Positions 63,844-64,000 of a stretch of DNA of 64,000 nucleotides are shown here, piece after piece (the stretch's first letter is position 1; each line of letters opens with the position of its first letter). This stretch comes from Ectobacillus sp. JY-23 (GTDB taxonomy: Bacteria; Bacillota; Bacilli; Bacillales; Bacillaceae_G): NCBI RefSeq assembly GCF_023022965.1, contig NZ_CP095462.1, forward strand, positions 3,576,001 to 3,640,000. The letters run 5' to 3'. The translations under genes and the position numbers were made by a program. The notes under the pieces are model-generated. The model was given only the letters and a program-made list of their open reading frames with translations, was not told the DNA's origin and searched no databases.

Positions 63844-64000
63844 ATGATAAGCAATGTATTTAAAAATTACAAATCATCGTTTATTTTGCTGTTTGCAATC
63901 CTGCTTGGAGGAATTATCGGCTATATTGCTGGGCCGAAAGCATCTATCGTTAAACCGCTGGGAGATGTATTCCTTAATCTCATGTTTATGATTATCGTGC
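63844..64000 (+). CDS. dicarboxylate/amino acid:cation symporter (DAACS), N-terminal part
   Basis: The ATG at 63844 follows GGAGGGGG by eight bases. The first 52 residues read KNYKSSFILLFAILLGGIIG, YIAGPKASIVKPLGDVFLNL, MFMIIV and run off the window. G-x-x-x-G-x-x-x-G followed by (V/I)KPLG-x-x-F-(L/I)-x-L-(I/L)-x-M is the start of the GltP/GltT/DctP family. It imports acidic or neutral amino acids or dicarboxylates with H+ or Na+. The lysine-type leader suggests a link to lysine supply. Confidence 0.85.
   Translation, partial: MISNVFKNYKSSFILLFAILLGGIIGYIAGPKASIVKPLGDVFLNLMFMIIV

Overview
The window looks like chromosomal DNA from a low-to-mid-GC, spore-forming Bacillaceae. Reasons are strong GGAGG-type ribosome binding sites with ATG/GTG/TTG starts, a YvrJ gene, a Spo0M-type fragment, a Rph-type rifamycin phosphotransferase, and above all several IS231 copies and remnants, an element typical of the Bacillus cereus group and its relatives. 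Housekeeping-type genes are clearly richer in G+C than the AT-rich accessory islands. I cannot name the species.

Layout: (1) 1-1.9 kb is the worn end of a polymorphic-toxin locus: a SUKH immunity tail, a C-terminal WHH-nuclease toxin scrap and an intact SUKH immunity gene, with a GNAT gene among them. (2) 1.9-4.6 kb is a two-gene operon of a PLD-DEAD/DEAH helicase and a MazG-like pyrophosphohydrolase. (3) 5-19.8 kb holds single genes for detoxification and resistance (MGT glycosyltransferase, histidine phosphatase, alpha/beta hydrolase, Rph, MMPL exporter with divergent TetR), several frameshifted genes, a PH-domain protein, a 53-bp tandem repeat, an Rpn-nuclease scrap, and a DnaD-like/DnaB-like replication pair. 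(4) 20.4-44.7 kb is a dense insertion-sequence mosaic with IS605/TnpB, IS231 (three copies or remnants plus loose ends), ISBst12-like, IS66 (three), IS3 (two), IS6, IS21, IS1595 with a cargo gene, IS630 and a 258-bp MITE-like element. The elements are nested and recombined; between them lie pieces of secreted-protein genes (C39-like peptidase halves, phospholipase A2, lipoproteins, YvrJ). (5) 44.7-64 kb returns to ordinary genes.

In region 5 the clearest circuit is a MarR/ring-cleaving dioxygenase operon, a divergent FMN reductase and an LtrA-like membrane protein, joined by three copies of a 16-bp palindrome (two exact and one differing only at a central base). Other units are NIPSNAP-Nudix/GNAT/kinase, LysR with a divergent YhgE/Pip membrane protein, an APH-like kinase, and a lysine-riboswitch-type leader in front of a dicarboxylate/amino-acid symporter that runs off the end of the window.

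The most unusual items are the lysine-riboswitch/DAACS pairing, the MITE-like insertion with an internal folded core, the IS1595 cargo element, the TIR/NDT-like protein with a charged repeat head, the PLD-helicase/MazG pair, and the shuffled halves of secreted genes around IS66 copies.
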